Below, one piece after another: positions 1 to 11,066 of a stretch of 64,000 nt of DNA; within the stretch, counting starts at the first letter, position 1; each line of letters begins with the position of its first letter. Where the stretch lies: assembly GCA_946894095.1 (NCBI GenBank), contig OX335653.1, forward strand, positions 13,335,001 to 13,399,000. The letters run 5' to 3'. Position numbers and translations under genes: made by a program. The notes beneath the pieces were generated by a model. It was not told the origin of the DNA and did no database searches. It worked only from the letters and a program-made list of their open reading frames with translations. The DNA comes from Incurvaria masculella (lineage: Eukaryota > Arthropoda > Insecta > Lepidoptera > Incurvariidae).

Positions 1-614
1 CAAAATCGTGCACACGTTTTTTTATATTGAGAAAATATAAAGGCTATTAAAATTTTAAGAGGTTATAAATTAGAATTATTAATAAACATATTGATAAACC
101 AATGAACATCTTAATGTTTATATTTATTAATTTTATCGCCTTTTTTTCTTTGAGACATTTTATTAAGTGTATATGCCCGATAATATTATACCCATGGAGG
201 TGAAGAAATTATACCCCTCTCCGCTTTTAACACCGATGCCTCTGAATAAGATTGCTTCATTCTGAATGTGTTCAACAGTCAAAAACCTGTTACAAAGTAA
301 CAACTCACCAATGTAAATGGAAACACCAATGCATGGTACACCGTCTCCCGGCAGTACCGAACCCGGGCCTGCGTAACAGTTGACTTCCGTCGCGACCACT
401 CAGCCCAGTCGCACCACAACGACAACGCCAGGAATATTGTTTGAAATATCTGGACAGAATGATTGCACGGTCAGGTCACTATATCCAATGCCAAGGATAA
501 CGTTCATGGCATGTTGAGTTCACAAAACTCGATCGATGCACAAAATCAGCAGGATAAACTTTTCTCCTTTATTCCGTTTGGACAGCATTTAGATTGCCAA
601 GATTTGAAAATATG
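1..614. other. Unassigned left edge
   Basis: I see no gene or repeat family that I can name here. The stretch around 170-650 is less AT-rich than its surroundings and has open frames on both strands, but none matches a protein I recognise. It could be a decayed gene or transposon fragment. The first 160 bases are plain AT-rich sequence. Confidence 0.4.
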
Positions 615-622
615 CTCTCAAG

Positions 623-1264
623 GGGGGAACGGCAGAACGTCTAATATGCAGATCGTATAATGTCATATTTTAACAAAATTTTAAAACCATGCACAACGTA
701 TAATCGGCAGATCGTATAATTGTATACGTAGTGCATGAAGAAGTTTAAAAAATAAAATTTCTTATTTCTCCATGCATAACGTATAATAGTCACAACGTAT
801 AATATTATGATCTTTATTTAACAAAAAAAGAAAACCATGCATATCATATAATCCAAAAACTTTTCATACGATAAGCGCCCTTATAAATATAATTTTAAAG
901 CGTATACTCGCACGAGACTTTTCGACCGTCTCAATAAGCGTTGTAGCAAATTGTTACTCTTCAACAAATATCGATTCGTAGCAATTTCAGCCTTAAATGT
1001 ATCGTTATTAGGGCGCTTTATGCGGTGCTTCTTGGCATATTATACGTTCTGCATTGTTTTCTTTTTTTGTGAATTCATGTTAGGAATATTATACGTTGTG
1101 ACTATTAGACGTTCTGCATGATGCAAAGAGTTGATTTTATTTTTAAACTCATGCACAACGTATAACATTATACGTTGTGAATATTATACGATATGCATGG
1201 TTTTCATTTTTTGGAAAAAAATACTATTATACGTTGTGAATATTATACGTAGTGAATACGACTC
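623..1264. mobile_element. hAT-like MITE with subterminal repeats
   Basis: An imperfect inverted structure of about 640 bp. About fifteen copies of a motif close to AACGTATAAT or its complement ATTATACGTT crowd both arms, and AAGCGCCC near 871 faces GGGCGCTT near 1011 at the centre. The 8-bp direct repeat CTCTCAAG lies at 615-622 and 1265-1272, as expected for a target-site duplication of the hAT superfamily, whose members often carry subterminal repeats. The outermost inverted repeats are degenerate, so the class is inferred. Confidence 0.5.
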
Positions 1265-1394
1265 CTCTCAAGTATTTAAATGATTTATTGAATGAAGATT
1301 AAATATGGGTTATCCTTTCCGAGGAACGTACCTACATAAATATAGAAATATTTATTGACACGATACCATTGACATATCGCGGAACAATATAATA

Positions 1395-2321
1395 GGTCGG
1401 GGAAAAAGTCTTTTCGCATTATAGTATGCATGAACTTGTAATAAAATCTCTTTGGCTATACTATTTGTATCTGGCTGGTTTTGGTATCATTGAAAGTTTA
1501 AATTTTAAAGAACATAATTCCAAATTCAAATTAGGAAAATGTGTGATTCTCATTTGTTTTTCGTACTGTCAAAATGAGTGAATCTAATGAAGAAATTCGA
1601 TACATTTTAAAATTTTACTACAAAAAAGGTAAAAATGCAACGCAAGCCGCGAAAAAAATTTGCGATGTTTATGGACCTAGTGCAGTGTCTGTGAGAGTAG
1701 CATGAATTTGGTTTAAGCGTTTTCAATCCGGAAATTTTGATGTCAAAGATGCACGTCGCTCTGGTCACCCTATTACGGATAAAATGGATGCCATTTTCGA
1801 AAAAGTGGAGCAAGATCGGCATATCAGTAGTTACGACGTAGCTGAAGAACTAGGAATTGACCACAAAACAGTTTTGGCGCATTTGAAAAGAACTGGGTAC
1901 ACAAAAAAGCTCGATATTTGGGTACCTCACGAGCTCACTGAAAGAAACCTAATGAACCGGCTAGACCTCACACATCTTTAGCCACTCAGCAAAAACTAAG
2001 AGAGTTTGGCTGGGAGGTGTTAATGCATCCGCCGTATAGTCCTGACCTTGCACCTTCAGATTTCCACCTGTTTAGGTATCTTCAGAATTCTTTAGGCAGT
2101 GTCAGGTTAACATCACGAGAGGACTGCCAAAACCACTTGTCGCGGTATATTGATCAGAAGTCCCAATATTTCTATAGCAATGGGATCATGTCCCTACCTA
2201 CAAGATGGCAAAAAGTTATCGAACAAAATGGTACCTACATACTTTAGTTAAATGTAAATAAACCATATTAAAAAATGTTTTGAATTTTCTTAAAAAATGC
2301 GAAGAAACTTTTTCCCCAACC
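1395..2321 (+). mobile_element. mariner transposon, internally deleted
   Basis: Terminal inverted repeats begin GGTCGGGGAAAAAGT on the left and GGTTGGGGAAAAAGT on the right, when read inward. Both are flanked by TA, the target duplication of Tc1/mariner elements. At 927 bp it is about 350-400 bp shorter than a normal mariner, so it is a non-autonomous relic. It lies next to the AIG1/ADTRP-like exon on the opposite strand. Confidence 0.9.
1574..2247 (+). pseudogene. mariner transposase remnant
   Basis: Mariner transposase, the cut-and-paste enzyme of the surrounding element. The reading frame opens at the ATG at 1574 with the amino-terminal helix-turn-helix half. A TGA at 1703-1705 interrupts it just before the IWFKRF block. 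It then runs through the WVPHEL linker to about 1955. There an internal deletion removes the first catalytic aspartates and shifts the frame. The carboxy half resumes near 1960 with ARPHTSLATQQ, then the HPPYSPDLAPSD block that holds the last catalytic aspartate region, and stops at 2245-2247. One nonsense codon plus the deletion make it inactive. Confidence 0.9.
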
Positions 2322-2378
2322 TATATTTGGCTCTGTGGCCAGCGGAGTATGTTTTGATTGCTTTTGTGACTGAACCAC

Positions 2379-2472
2379 TGGCATGATATTCGCCCGGTAC
2401 ACCACATCGGAACCAGGCATCTTCCTTATATTCCTTGGCTACATTAAACTCAATGGAAAATACGGAAAATGT
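2379..2472 (-). repeat. SINE fragment (degraded)
   Basis: A diverged piece of the body and tail of the SINE family that recurs throughout the window. It carries the blocks GCATGATATT, CACCACAT and GGCTACATTAAACT in order, so relative to the promoter head it lies on the minus strand. Confidence 0.6.
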
Positions 2473-2828
2473 TCATGTTTCCTTTTCGATTTATTATATG
2501 GAAATATGTCATTGCAATAATATAAAAGTGAAAGCATAATTTTTTTTTTTTATTACTAAACGATATATTATGCTGTTTTAATCAAGTGTCCACCAACTGC
2601 AGTCTGGATTGTTTAGTTGCATGAATACTGAATTTATAATTCTATACTTTCGAAACATCTTCTAGCCAATATCACCATTCCAGTTTGGCACAACAACAAA
2701 AAAAGGAGCGGATTATACCATTAAAAAAAGGGTTTTCGCAAAGAGAGATATTAAGTTCAAGAACTTAAGTACTCTATATTCCACTGTAAAACGTGTTTTT
2801 TAACGCAAGAAAAAAGAATATCTCTCAC

Positions 2829-3005
2829 AAAGTTCCAGGTGGTCAAGTATCGTGGCCCGTACTTCACAGCAACGGCTATGCGGGGGTGGTGCTGCAGCCC
2901 GCATGTGGCGACAGTGCTGGCCAGGCCACTGGCGAACCACAGCACGTAGGCATGGTGCAGGACTCCTGCCGCGTGGAACACGCTCCTCAATAGCAGACGA
3001 GACAT
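2829..3005 (-). CDS. AIG1/ADTRP-like membrane protein, first exon
   Basis: A 59-codon exon that starts at the ATG at 3005-3003 and ends in phase 0 at a consensus GTGAGA donor (2828-2823). It encodes a hydrophobic amino terminus with a likely first membrane segment (about residues 7-34), then KYGPRYLTTWNF. The order of a short hydrophobic helix, a histidine pair (LHHAY) and a YLTTWNF-like block matches the start of insect AIG1/ADTRP proteins. In vertebrates these multi-pass membrane hydrolases cleave fatty-acid esters of hydroxy fatty acids. It is GC-rich compared with its flanks. No further exon is seen toward position 1; the mariner and MITE would lie in its first intron. Identification rests on a short stretch and is moderate. 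Confidence 0.55.
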
Positions 3006-4540
3006 AACTTGATCAATCTGGTTATATCTGGATTATCATTCACACAGCAGAGCCCCGAACTAAGGGCTCTTTGGTACTTTCTCTTAAGATTTCACGTTAC
3101 AACGATAAGTGATTCTGTACCGGTGTGGTTATCCAGTCTGTATGCGCCGACCGCGAACCTCCGACTGATTTAATATGCATGTATTTGTATAATGAAGGAT
3201 GTTTTTTGTTGACTGTGTCATGTCCAACCAGTTTCCTGCAAAATCAGTTACGTGTTTATTATATTTGATGTCACGTTTGTTGTATGTCACGTTTGTTGTT
3301 GTATCTTCCCACGTGATGTAGAGCTAAATTCGAAGTTTCATTTGAGCAAAAAAGTTGTTAAATTTTAGAACGGACTATCCTAACCCTTTAACGGCAGTGT
3401 GCGTTCCACAGCTGCTATACGATAAGGCAGTTATGTTTCTGCCCGAGTTTTACCCACTGACCTGCAGAGATTGGCATCTCGGAAGTCCGCTGGCCTCGAA
3501 GTGACGGATTGCGGGCTCGCGTGATCCAAACTGGCAATTTGTACAAATAGCTCTTACAGAGCTCATAGCAACGTGGTATCGGCACAACATGCTTGCAATA
3601 TAGCGAAGGATTAGGTTAATGTTCAGGGTTAAGTATGATTGGTGAGGTTTTGTTATTTTCGATGGAGTTGGCGGCACCACTTTCTTTCCCATTTCGATAT
3701 TGCGAAGGTCATTATACCAGGTGTTTACTGACGTATGGTAACAACTGCAACCAGGAATTCCAGTTCATGTTGGGAGCAAACAAGTTTGCTATTGTTATTG
3801 CGCGCGTGTTTGCGTTTGTAAAACGGTGATTTTTTGCCATATCTCATGCAAGCGCTGCTATTCTCAAAGGACAACGTCTCTTCAGTTTTTTTTAAATTTG
3901 GGTCTCGCTTTGTTGCTGTGATATTTGTTGTTTGTGCTTTACAAGAGTTACGATACACCTGTTAATTTTAGTTTATCATTAATTAGTTAATATCTCCAAG
4001 ATTGATATTAAATTATGTATTAATTCTATAAACACCTTTGCAGTAGTTTCGATACAATTGTTAATTTTTTTTGTTTCAATTGTTCATACATTCGAAATGT
4101 ATACTTAATTAAATACTCCATAAGTACCTTTACAGAAGTTTCTATATAACTGATTTTTTTTTCTTTTCTTCAGTTCCTAGTTCCGAAATGTAGACTACAT
4201 TAATTTGTAATTAATTACGAAATTTAATATTAAGTTTTCGGTAAAGTGTTAGTCCTTGTTTTTGGCTCCAAATGGTCCAAGAAACCATCAGTCAGCGCTT
4301 GGTCCCCCATTAACGTCGTAAGCACAAAAAGAAAAACATTGCGAGAAAACCCACTACTTCGGTGATGTTACAGTCACAGCGGATAACACCGAATCTCGGT
4401 GCTGGGAGCCGTAAACGGCACCCGTCATGCTATTTTTTCATTTTATTAATTTCTATAGAGTTATAATTATCGTGCCTACATTCGTGTTAGGTTCCGGCAT
4501 AACCGTTAACGTCCCTTTGTAATTCTTGCAGCGAGAATTT
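3006..4540. other. Upstream region of the AIG1/ADTRP-like gene; otherwise unassigned
   Basis: This holds the presumed 5' untranslated region and promoter of the minus-strand gene at its left end; I find no clear TATA box. The rest is AT-rich, with open frames too short and unconserved-looking to call. No repeat family is clear. Confidence 0.4.
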
Positions 4541-4546
4541 TTACTT

Positions 4547-4690
4547 ACTAGCTGTAGTTCCCGGCTCCGCTCGGCCCGTCTTGGACATGCCCGGTAAAAT
4601 GTGGTTTCACCCTCGCCGAAGTGTTATTAAAAAATGGATCTCGACAGGAGCACCCCCCATCGGTTGCAAATATAGCTAAGAACCACCCTC
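4547..4690. repeat. Dispersed repeat fragment
   Basis: It begins CTAGCTGTAGTTCCCGGCTC and is related to the opening of the larger repeats at 24028 and 25157 (CTAGCTGCGGTACCCGGCTC). It appears to be a short truncated member of that dispersed family. Confidence 0.55.
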
Positions 4691-4784
4691 GGGCTTAGAC
4701 GAATGTTTGAAAAAAAATCCGAAGTTGGTAGAGCCGTTCTTTGCTTTTATTAACACATTTAGGCATACATTTTTAACCGACTTC

Positions 4785-5080
4785 AAAAAACCGGGCAAGT
4801 GCGAGTCGGGCTCGCACACGAAGGGTTCCGTACTATCGTGCAAGATATATCACAAAAAAATCACGTTTTTTTGTATGAGGACTCACTTTAATTTTTATTA
4901 TTTCTTTAATTTTACCTATTTGTTGTTATAGCGGCAAAATAAATACACACTCTGCGAAAATTTCAGCTGCCTTCCTATTACGGTTCATGAGATACAGCCC
5001 TGTGACAGTCGGACGGACGGACGGACAGCGGAGGCTTAGAATTAGGGTACCGTTTTCGCCCTTTGGGTACGGAACCCTAA
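4785..5080 (-). repeat. GGTTCCGTAC-type dispersed repeat, copy 1
   Basis: This contains, in reverse, the sequence blocks GGGTTCCGTAC, CCTATTACTAAGCC-like, (CCGT)n, 'CATGAACCGTAAT' and GCGAGTC...CTTGGCCGGTTTTT. The same series occurs at 8662, 9897 and 46478. It has no coding capacity and is probably a non-autonomous retroposon. Confidence 0.75.
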
Positions 5081-5231
5081 AAAAGGAGGTTCTCAATTCG
5101 TCGGAATCTTTCTTTTACCCACGACGGAACGGAGACAGTATATGCGCTTGGGGTGAGAGGTTGTTGTTAAATAAGATGTAAAATAATTACTACATAGTTA
5201 TCATACTTTTGAGATTACCGCTGTCGTTAGA

Positions 5232-5403
5232 CATGTTTGAAAACTGTTACGGCTTTTCATGCGGCAGGAAGAAACATTCTCCGACGTTTCGAGCCAATAA
5301 TTTAGCCCGTTGTCAAGGAGGCATCCGGCACGCTCGTACGCAGCAGACGAGAGTCGTCTCAGCCGTAAAGTACGTCGAAAAGCCGTAACAGTTTTTAAAC
5401 ATG
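5232..5403. mobile_element. MITE, fold-back element
   Basis: A 172-bp near-palindrome. CATGTTTGAAAACTGTTACG at the left is matched by an inverted copy ending CGTAACAGTTTTTAAACATG at the right. It has no coding capacity. The inverted arms are about 27 bp. Confidence 0.8.
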
Positions 5404-5665
5404 ACTACATAGTTATTTTTATAAGAAGCATGCTTCTTACTGAACATCAGACTTCAACATCAGAATTAACATACAAAGTTTCAAAAGACTATTAATTAAC
5501 CCGTTCTTAACAATACGCCTCATTTGAAGCATTGTGCATAAAACATAAGGTTAAAGGTGACACAGGTTCAAATATTCCGTGATGGGGTCACGAATGTTCT
5601 TTAAAATGTTGCTAGGAACATTCATGATGCCTGCAATTTTTTTCATGTTGATAGTATGTATACAT

Positions 5666-5997
5666 ACATGATATTACCCCGAAACGCCGCATTCCCGAAC
5701 AAATTAGGTGCCGTGCCAGGACCTTCCCTTTATGAGCACGGCTACATTGAAGTGAAGCACGGATTTTTTTTACTGCCGTTTCGACCATATTTCATCCAAT
5801 ACGATGGTACCAAACCCGACGGGTCTCTACCACGTGGTAGGGGAAGGAATCTACAATTTCACATGGATTCCGAACTATGGAACAGCTCGCAATCTGGACG
5901 AAATTCACTCATCCGACTCGGAAAGGGAAAGATAAAGGTGCACGAACGGGGCGGGAATTTGAACCCAAGGCAAGTCCACGCGCCCCTGAGCTACGAG
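5666..5997 (-). repeat. SINE, tRNA-headed copy
   Basis: On the minus strand the head (5997 downward) reads CTCGTAGCTCAGGGGCGCG and later GGGTTCAAATTCCC. These resemble the A and B boxes of a tRNA-type RNA polymerase III promoter. The family-specific body and tail follow toward 5666. Diverged from the other copies. Confidence 0.75.
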
Positions 5998-6276
5998 TTT
6001 TTTAAAATAAATGTAATATAGTACGTAACGAGTTCGTTATTTTTTCTCGTCCAAATACATTCAGAGGTCAATAAAACGGTGACCGCGGAAGCAATTAATT
6101 AATTTCGGCGAACCGGGGACCCAATTTGTTCGTATTTTCCAAATTTACATAGACAAGTCGGTGTCAATGCGCCGCGCCGGGTCGCATAACAATCGAAGGA
6201 CAGATGGACCAGTGGAATCGCATTAGCGTCAACTACGGCCCTATGGGTTAGCTCCTATAGATCGACTGTGATTTTT

Positions 6277-7230
6277 TTAGGGGATCACCGAATTTCATGG
6301 GTCTTTCGTACCGTAGAAATATAGGGGATCACCGAACTCCTTTCGTACTTCTAACCGTCGAAATTTAGGTGATCATCGAGTTTTTTGGCATCTCCTTACC
6401 GTCGAGTTGACAGTTGGCAAATCACAGAATTTTTTTGGGTACTTTATACCGTCGAAATTTAGCGGATCCCCGAATTTCTTGGGATTTTCTTACCGTCGAC
6501 ATTTAGCAGATCACCGAAGTTCTTGGGTCCTTTTTTTTATGCAACCTGACATGGATAGCTAATACCACACAACTACCGTTATGATATTAGCCCAATACAC
6601 CACATTCCCGAAGGAATTTGGTGCCATGCCAGGACCTTCCCTTTATGAGCACGGCTACATTGAACTGGATGGAAAACACGGACAATTTATAATTGCCGCT
6701 TCGACCATCTTTTCATCCAATGCGATGGTACCAACCCGGGCGGGCTTAAACCCTACCACCTAGTAGGGGAAGGGAACCTACAGTTTTACATGGATTCCGA
6801 ACCATGGAGCAGCTCGCATTCGTGACGAAATGCACTTATCGAACTCGGAAAGAGAAAGACAGTGGTGCATGTCGGTATTGAACCCAGGTTTCTGGTACGC
6901 TAGGCCAGTCCCCGCGCCACTAGGCTACGAGCCGCTCCTTATTACCGTCAAAATTTAGGAGATCATCGAGTTTCTTGGGATCTTCTTACCGTTGGCATTT
7001 AGCAGATTACCGAATTTAATGGGTACTTACCGTCGAAATTGAGGGGATCACCGATTTTCTTGGGATGTTTTTACCGTCGACATAGCGTCGATCGCTGATA
7101 TTCTTGGGTCCTTCTTACCTTCGACATTTGAGGATCACCGAAATTCTTGGGTCATTCTTATTGTCGACATTTAAGGTATCACCGAATTTGTTGGGTCCTT
7201 CTTACCAAAGAAATTTAGGAGATCCCCGAA
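6277..7230. repeat. 44-bp minisatellite, split by a SINE
   Basis: A degenerate tandem array with a unit of about 44 bp, whose core is GATCACCGAATTTCTTGGGT followed by a TTCTTACCGTCGAAATTTAG-like part. About five or six units precede and six or seven follow the SINE at 6546-6935, which inserted into the array. Unit divergence shows that the array is old. Confidence 0.8.
6546..6935 (-). repeat. SINE, tRNA-headed copy inside a minisatellite
   Basis: A near full-length copy. The minus-strand head reads CGTAGCCTAGTGGCGCGGGG, with GGGTTCAAT as the B-box part. The tail ends at CATGTCAGGTTGC near 6546. It interrupts the 44-bp repeat array. Confidence 0.85.
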
Positions 7231-8660
7231 CTGAAACCTGTTTACTTCTCGGTTTACTTCTTAATTTGCTGAACTATCTAATAAATATTTGATGTCAATT
7301 TAGATAGCATCACTCCAGCTGAGATAATCCAGCGTCACGCGGTACGATCCCGGAAGTACATTTCGATCGTCCATTCCACACACTTTATTTTATCATTTTT
7401 TTTGGATTGAAATAGTCACACATACAAATTTTAAAATAAAATAAATCAAGCTTAGACCTATAGATTATTTAAAATTATATATAAAAAATTAACAAAATTA
7501 CTTTTACACGGACAGCTCAGCACATAGCTAGTAAATGAAACACATATCAATCAAACAAAACTAAAAAAGATGTGCATCAGGTACCAATACAAACAAAACA
7601 TGAATTAACTAAGTAACGAAAGTAAGGAAAACATTAATTAAATAAAAAAGTTATATGTTTATAGTATGTAAGTTAAAAATAATGAATTTATTTAAAAAAA
7701 TCCGTTTTTTATCTGGTTCTTAAATGCCCCCAATGAGGAATTTAGAAACAGGTCTATTTCATGAAAATGAGTGTTGTAGTTACCGATGCTACGCCTTATA
7801 CGAGTATAAGTGTTTTGAGCATAACTGGTTGTACATTTCGGAATGTGAAATATGTCTTTATAAAACTTAATAAACTTAAACTTACTTAACAAATATTTTC
7901 TAGCAAATTAGGGGAGTCCGCACGGTTGTTGAGGATTTTCCATAAAAGAAAAGCATCGAGTTGATAACGACGGCTCTGCAAGGAATGTGGTAACGCAAGG
8001 AAGAAGTGCGAGTTTATTGTGCCATGTTTCGTTTAGTATTAACTCATCTCAGGAACCTTTAATGTTAGTTAAACATTATTAAAAGCTTAAAAAAAACATA
8101 TCCCAAGATATATTTTATGCCATCGACACTTTTTTCTCAATACGGTGGGGCTGGTTGATTACCAGATTGGAAAACGACTTTAAGTTTCAATACATCGAAA
8201 CTACCCATAATGTTTTGCCCACTAAATATCGATTTTTCTACCTTTAATGGGCAACCGCCTCTAATGACAACGAAAGCATTTGCAGGAGCCTCTCAACACT
8301 AGAAGGACCCTCGAAGGCACGTGACAGGCGAACGGGACACGGGTCCAACTGACCGACACCGGACCAAAACCCCACTCACGTTGAGTCCGATTGATTGGCT
8401 CACATTCATTACCCATTATTGACATAGGATGCACCCAGTATGGATGACATACATATTCTTGCAGCCAATTTAGCGAGCATGAAACAAAGGGAGTAACAAA
8501 CGAAATTTGCTTTTGTGGGTGGGGGCGTAGCAAATTTTACGTACAAAATTAAAGCACCGACGAGTGAGTTCGCTTACGAATTCGCTTGCTATTTATTTTC
8601 TCGAGTTCCAACGACATGTAGAACACACTTAAGAACGCTTAAGAACTTCACTGGACGCAA
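7231..8660. other. AT-rich spacer
   Basis: No gene, exon or repeat that I can name. It is mostly AT-rich, with a more GC-rich patch at 8280-8520 whose open frames are not recognisable. Confidence 0.4.
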
Positions 8661-8661
8661 T

Positions 8662-8977
8662 TACGGTTCCGTACGCAAGGGTGCCAACGGAACCCTATTA
8701 CTAAGCCTCCGTCCGTCCGTCCATCCATCCGTCCATCCGCCCGTCCGTCCGTCTGTCACAGGGCTGCATCTTATGAACTGTAATAGGTAGTCCGTTGAAA
8801 TTTTCACAGAGTGTGTATTTATTTGGCCGCTATAACATAAAATAAAAAATATTAATAATGAAAGATTGTAAGAATGTAAAATTTTAAAATAATTATAATG
8901 AAAGAGGGTCCCCATACAAAAAACGCGTTTCGGAACCCTTCGTGTGCGAGTCCGACTTGTACTTGGCCGGTTTTTTT
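8662..8977 (+). repeat. GGTTCCGTAC-type dispersed repeat, copy 2
   Basis: A near full-length copy running from ACGGTTCCGTACGC to ACTTGGCCGGTTTTTTT. It includes an expanded (TCCG)n and (TCCA)n stretch at about 8707-8755. Confidence 0.8.
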
Positions 8978-9080
8978 CATCAACTCGTGGCTACGTTGCC
9001 GTTATACGAATGCGTATTTGCTCGCCACCCCTTCCGAAATTTCGAAAGCCCATTGACGACTCCTGGCATCTCTTATGTGA

Positions 9081-9109
9081 GGGCATGGCGTACACCATAC
9101 GCCATGCCC
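9081..9109. other. Perfect 12-bp hairpin
   Basis: GGGCATGGCGTA (9081-9092) and its exact inverted complement (9098-9109) are separated by a 5-base loop. It is not part of any element I can delimit and may be the core of an old fold-back element. Confidence 0.7.
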
Positions 9110-9569
9110 CAGCTAGGTCACAGTTTTGTTCGGTTTCTGATTCATACAATTTAATACAATTTAAAACGTCTTGGAGATATATATCGTGTTAAGTAAAGTA
9201 AGTATTTTTTTCCTGTACAGAAAGTGACGTGTATTTATTTTCCACCGTGAAGAAAGAAAGCTGTAAATACGAATCACTTTATGAATACTAGACTGGACTT
9301 GAACTAGTAAGCATACCTTTCGCGATCATTGCTTCCTCAATTCCGCCACCCGCTCTATACCCATGTTGTTGAATTCTCCTACAGTTCCTCCTCCCTTAAT
9401 CCATGCCTCATGCTAAAACAGTGTTCAAGATTATATATACATTGATTTAACACTTTATCTGCGAAAATATTAAGAATGTCTGGACCTTGACTGCAAAGAT
9501 TAAACATTCCGCGTTACGCTTCACTGCCACACCACATTTTTTTAATGATATGCTTGTCGCTTGTTTCAG

Positions 9570-9640
9570 GACCGCCGGGTCCTCCGGGAAAGCGGGGGAA
9601 GAAAGGCAAGAAGGGGGATGCGGGAGAACCGGGATCGCCT
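9570..9640 (+). CDS. Collagen exon 1 seen (71 bp)
   Basis: Acceptor TTGTTTCAG and donor GTAAGT. Enters in phase 1, so the preceding exon must end with the first G of a glycine codon. It encodes GPPGPPGKRGKKGKKGDAGE then PGSP. The lysine and arginine cluster is a plausible heparin-binding or cleavage region near the start of the first collagen domain. Confidence 0.88.
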
Positions 9641-9896
9641 GTAAGTATATCCAGTATTAAGCTAACCTGTGGTGGATTGTCGAGGTGATTCCACAGACAA
9701 AAATAAGCAACTTTACTCTCCTTCATTTCCAAACATTCGAATATCTGTAGAACCCAGCGAGCATTGAAGGACGGCAGTAGCAAAGAGTTCCGACGACACG
9801 CGAGAACTTCACAGGATGCTATTTAGTGCAACGCTGCCCTCCTTTTTTTAAAAGGCGGTAACTAAACGTGGGCACCATATGTAGTTACTGCCTTTT

Positions 9897-10016
9897 TAGG
9901 GTTCCGTACCCAAAGGGTGAAAACGGAACCCTATTACTAAGCCTCCGCTGTCCGTCCCTCCGTCCGTCCCTCCGTCCGTCCATCCGTCCGTCCATCCGTC
10001 CGTCCGTCCGTCAAAT
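9897..10016 (+). repeat. GGTTCCGTAC-type repeat, copy 3 (truncated)
   Basis: Only the front part of the repeat, GGGTTCCGTACCCAAAGGGT through a (TCCG)n/(TCCA)n run, is present. It lies in the first collagen intron seen. Confidence 0.75.
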
Positions 10017-10684
10017 ATGATGTGATCTCACCTTGTGGTGCCGTAAGTGAAACGGCGTGTTGGCATGTATAACATGGTTTATCTGATATGGCTTGATCTG
10101 ACTTCTTCCAAAAACCCCGAGAGAAAAACAGTTGTTGTGTTTTCCTTTCGAATCACCCTCAAAATTTAGTATAGTTAATGAATTAGCAACTGTAAAACTA
10201 TATTCGCTTTCGCTACATTAGACTAATGTTTGACGCTCTAAAAGTATGTATTTACACATGTATAGGAAACAATACATAACTATTTGTTAATTTATTTATG
10301 CGTCGAAAACACATAATAGGAAATATATAAACTTTACTTTTTTTAACTAGGTATCTAAATTAGTAGGGAAAAACTAAAGTCTATCTTCTAAAAAAATCCA
10401 CCCTAACGCCAGGCATTTAATGCATACATGTAACAAATGTTTTCTTTTCACACACTATTCAACATATGTCACACAGGAAAATAGATTACATTAATAATGA
10501 ACCAAACATTTTAGAGTTTTAAAAAAAAACACGACTACGCAGCACTAAGTCTGAACTTGGATTCGTAAGAGAAACCATACAAGAGTTTGCCTCAAATTTA
10601 ACACATGATTCGCGCCGGTTGCACTATTACAGCATTAAAATTTAGCACAAACAACAAATTACTAAACGAATTCGAAACTAAACT

Positions 10685-11066
10685 AAGGGCCGATTTTTCA
10701 ATCCTCAGATAGTATAATATAATTTATAGACCAGTGAAGTTTCTTTGCGGGTTCTTCTTCACTGGTTGATCGAATCCGCGGATCAATCAAATTGTGTCAT
10801 GACTTAGTGTAGTTTTACTACCAGAAGTTGAATAAATAAATGAAATGAAATGAAAAAAAAGTACTTATCAGACTGATAGTACAAATTCATGTTTGTCAAA
10901 AGACGGATAGTGATTGCCGGAAAATTATATCTTCTATCACAATTATCTGACTATAATTTTACTAATAAACATATGGACTTACTATATCGGATGGGTAAGC
11001 AGAAGCGTAAATAAATCCGTCAAATAGTTATCTGGCTGTTTATCTGACCATTGAAAAATAAGCCCT
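10685..11066. mobile_element. MITE with nested LINE tail
   Basis: The left end AGGGCCGATTTTTCAATCC and the inverted right end, read inward as AGGGCTTATTTTTCAATGG, form terminal repeats of about 27 bp. Inside, about 10725-10855 looks like the 3' end of a LINE, closing with a (TGAAA)n tail. This suggests a retroposon inserted into the MITE. Confidence 0.65.

Noticed and set aside
163..399. Open frame of 78 codons on the minus strand
   Set aside because: No recognisable domain, and the opposite strand is also partly open. No splice or start context supports it.
5900..5997. tRNA gene on the minus strand
   Set aside because: Box-like sequences are present, but no cloverleaf with a proper acceptor stem is evident. 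It is the SINE promoter head.
7692..7892. LINE carboxy-terminal remnant on the minus strand
   Set aside because: The frame has a vague resemblance to RT tails but no clear motif, so it is too weak to annotate.
8261..8533. 90-codon minus-strand frame as a gene
   Set aside because: No homology that I can recognise, and no splice or start support. It may be repeat-derived.
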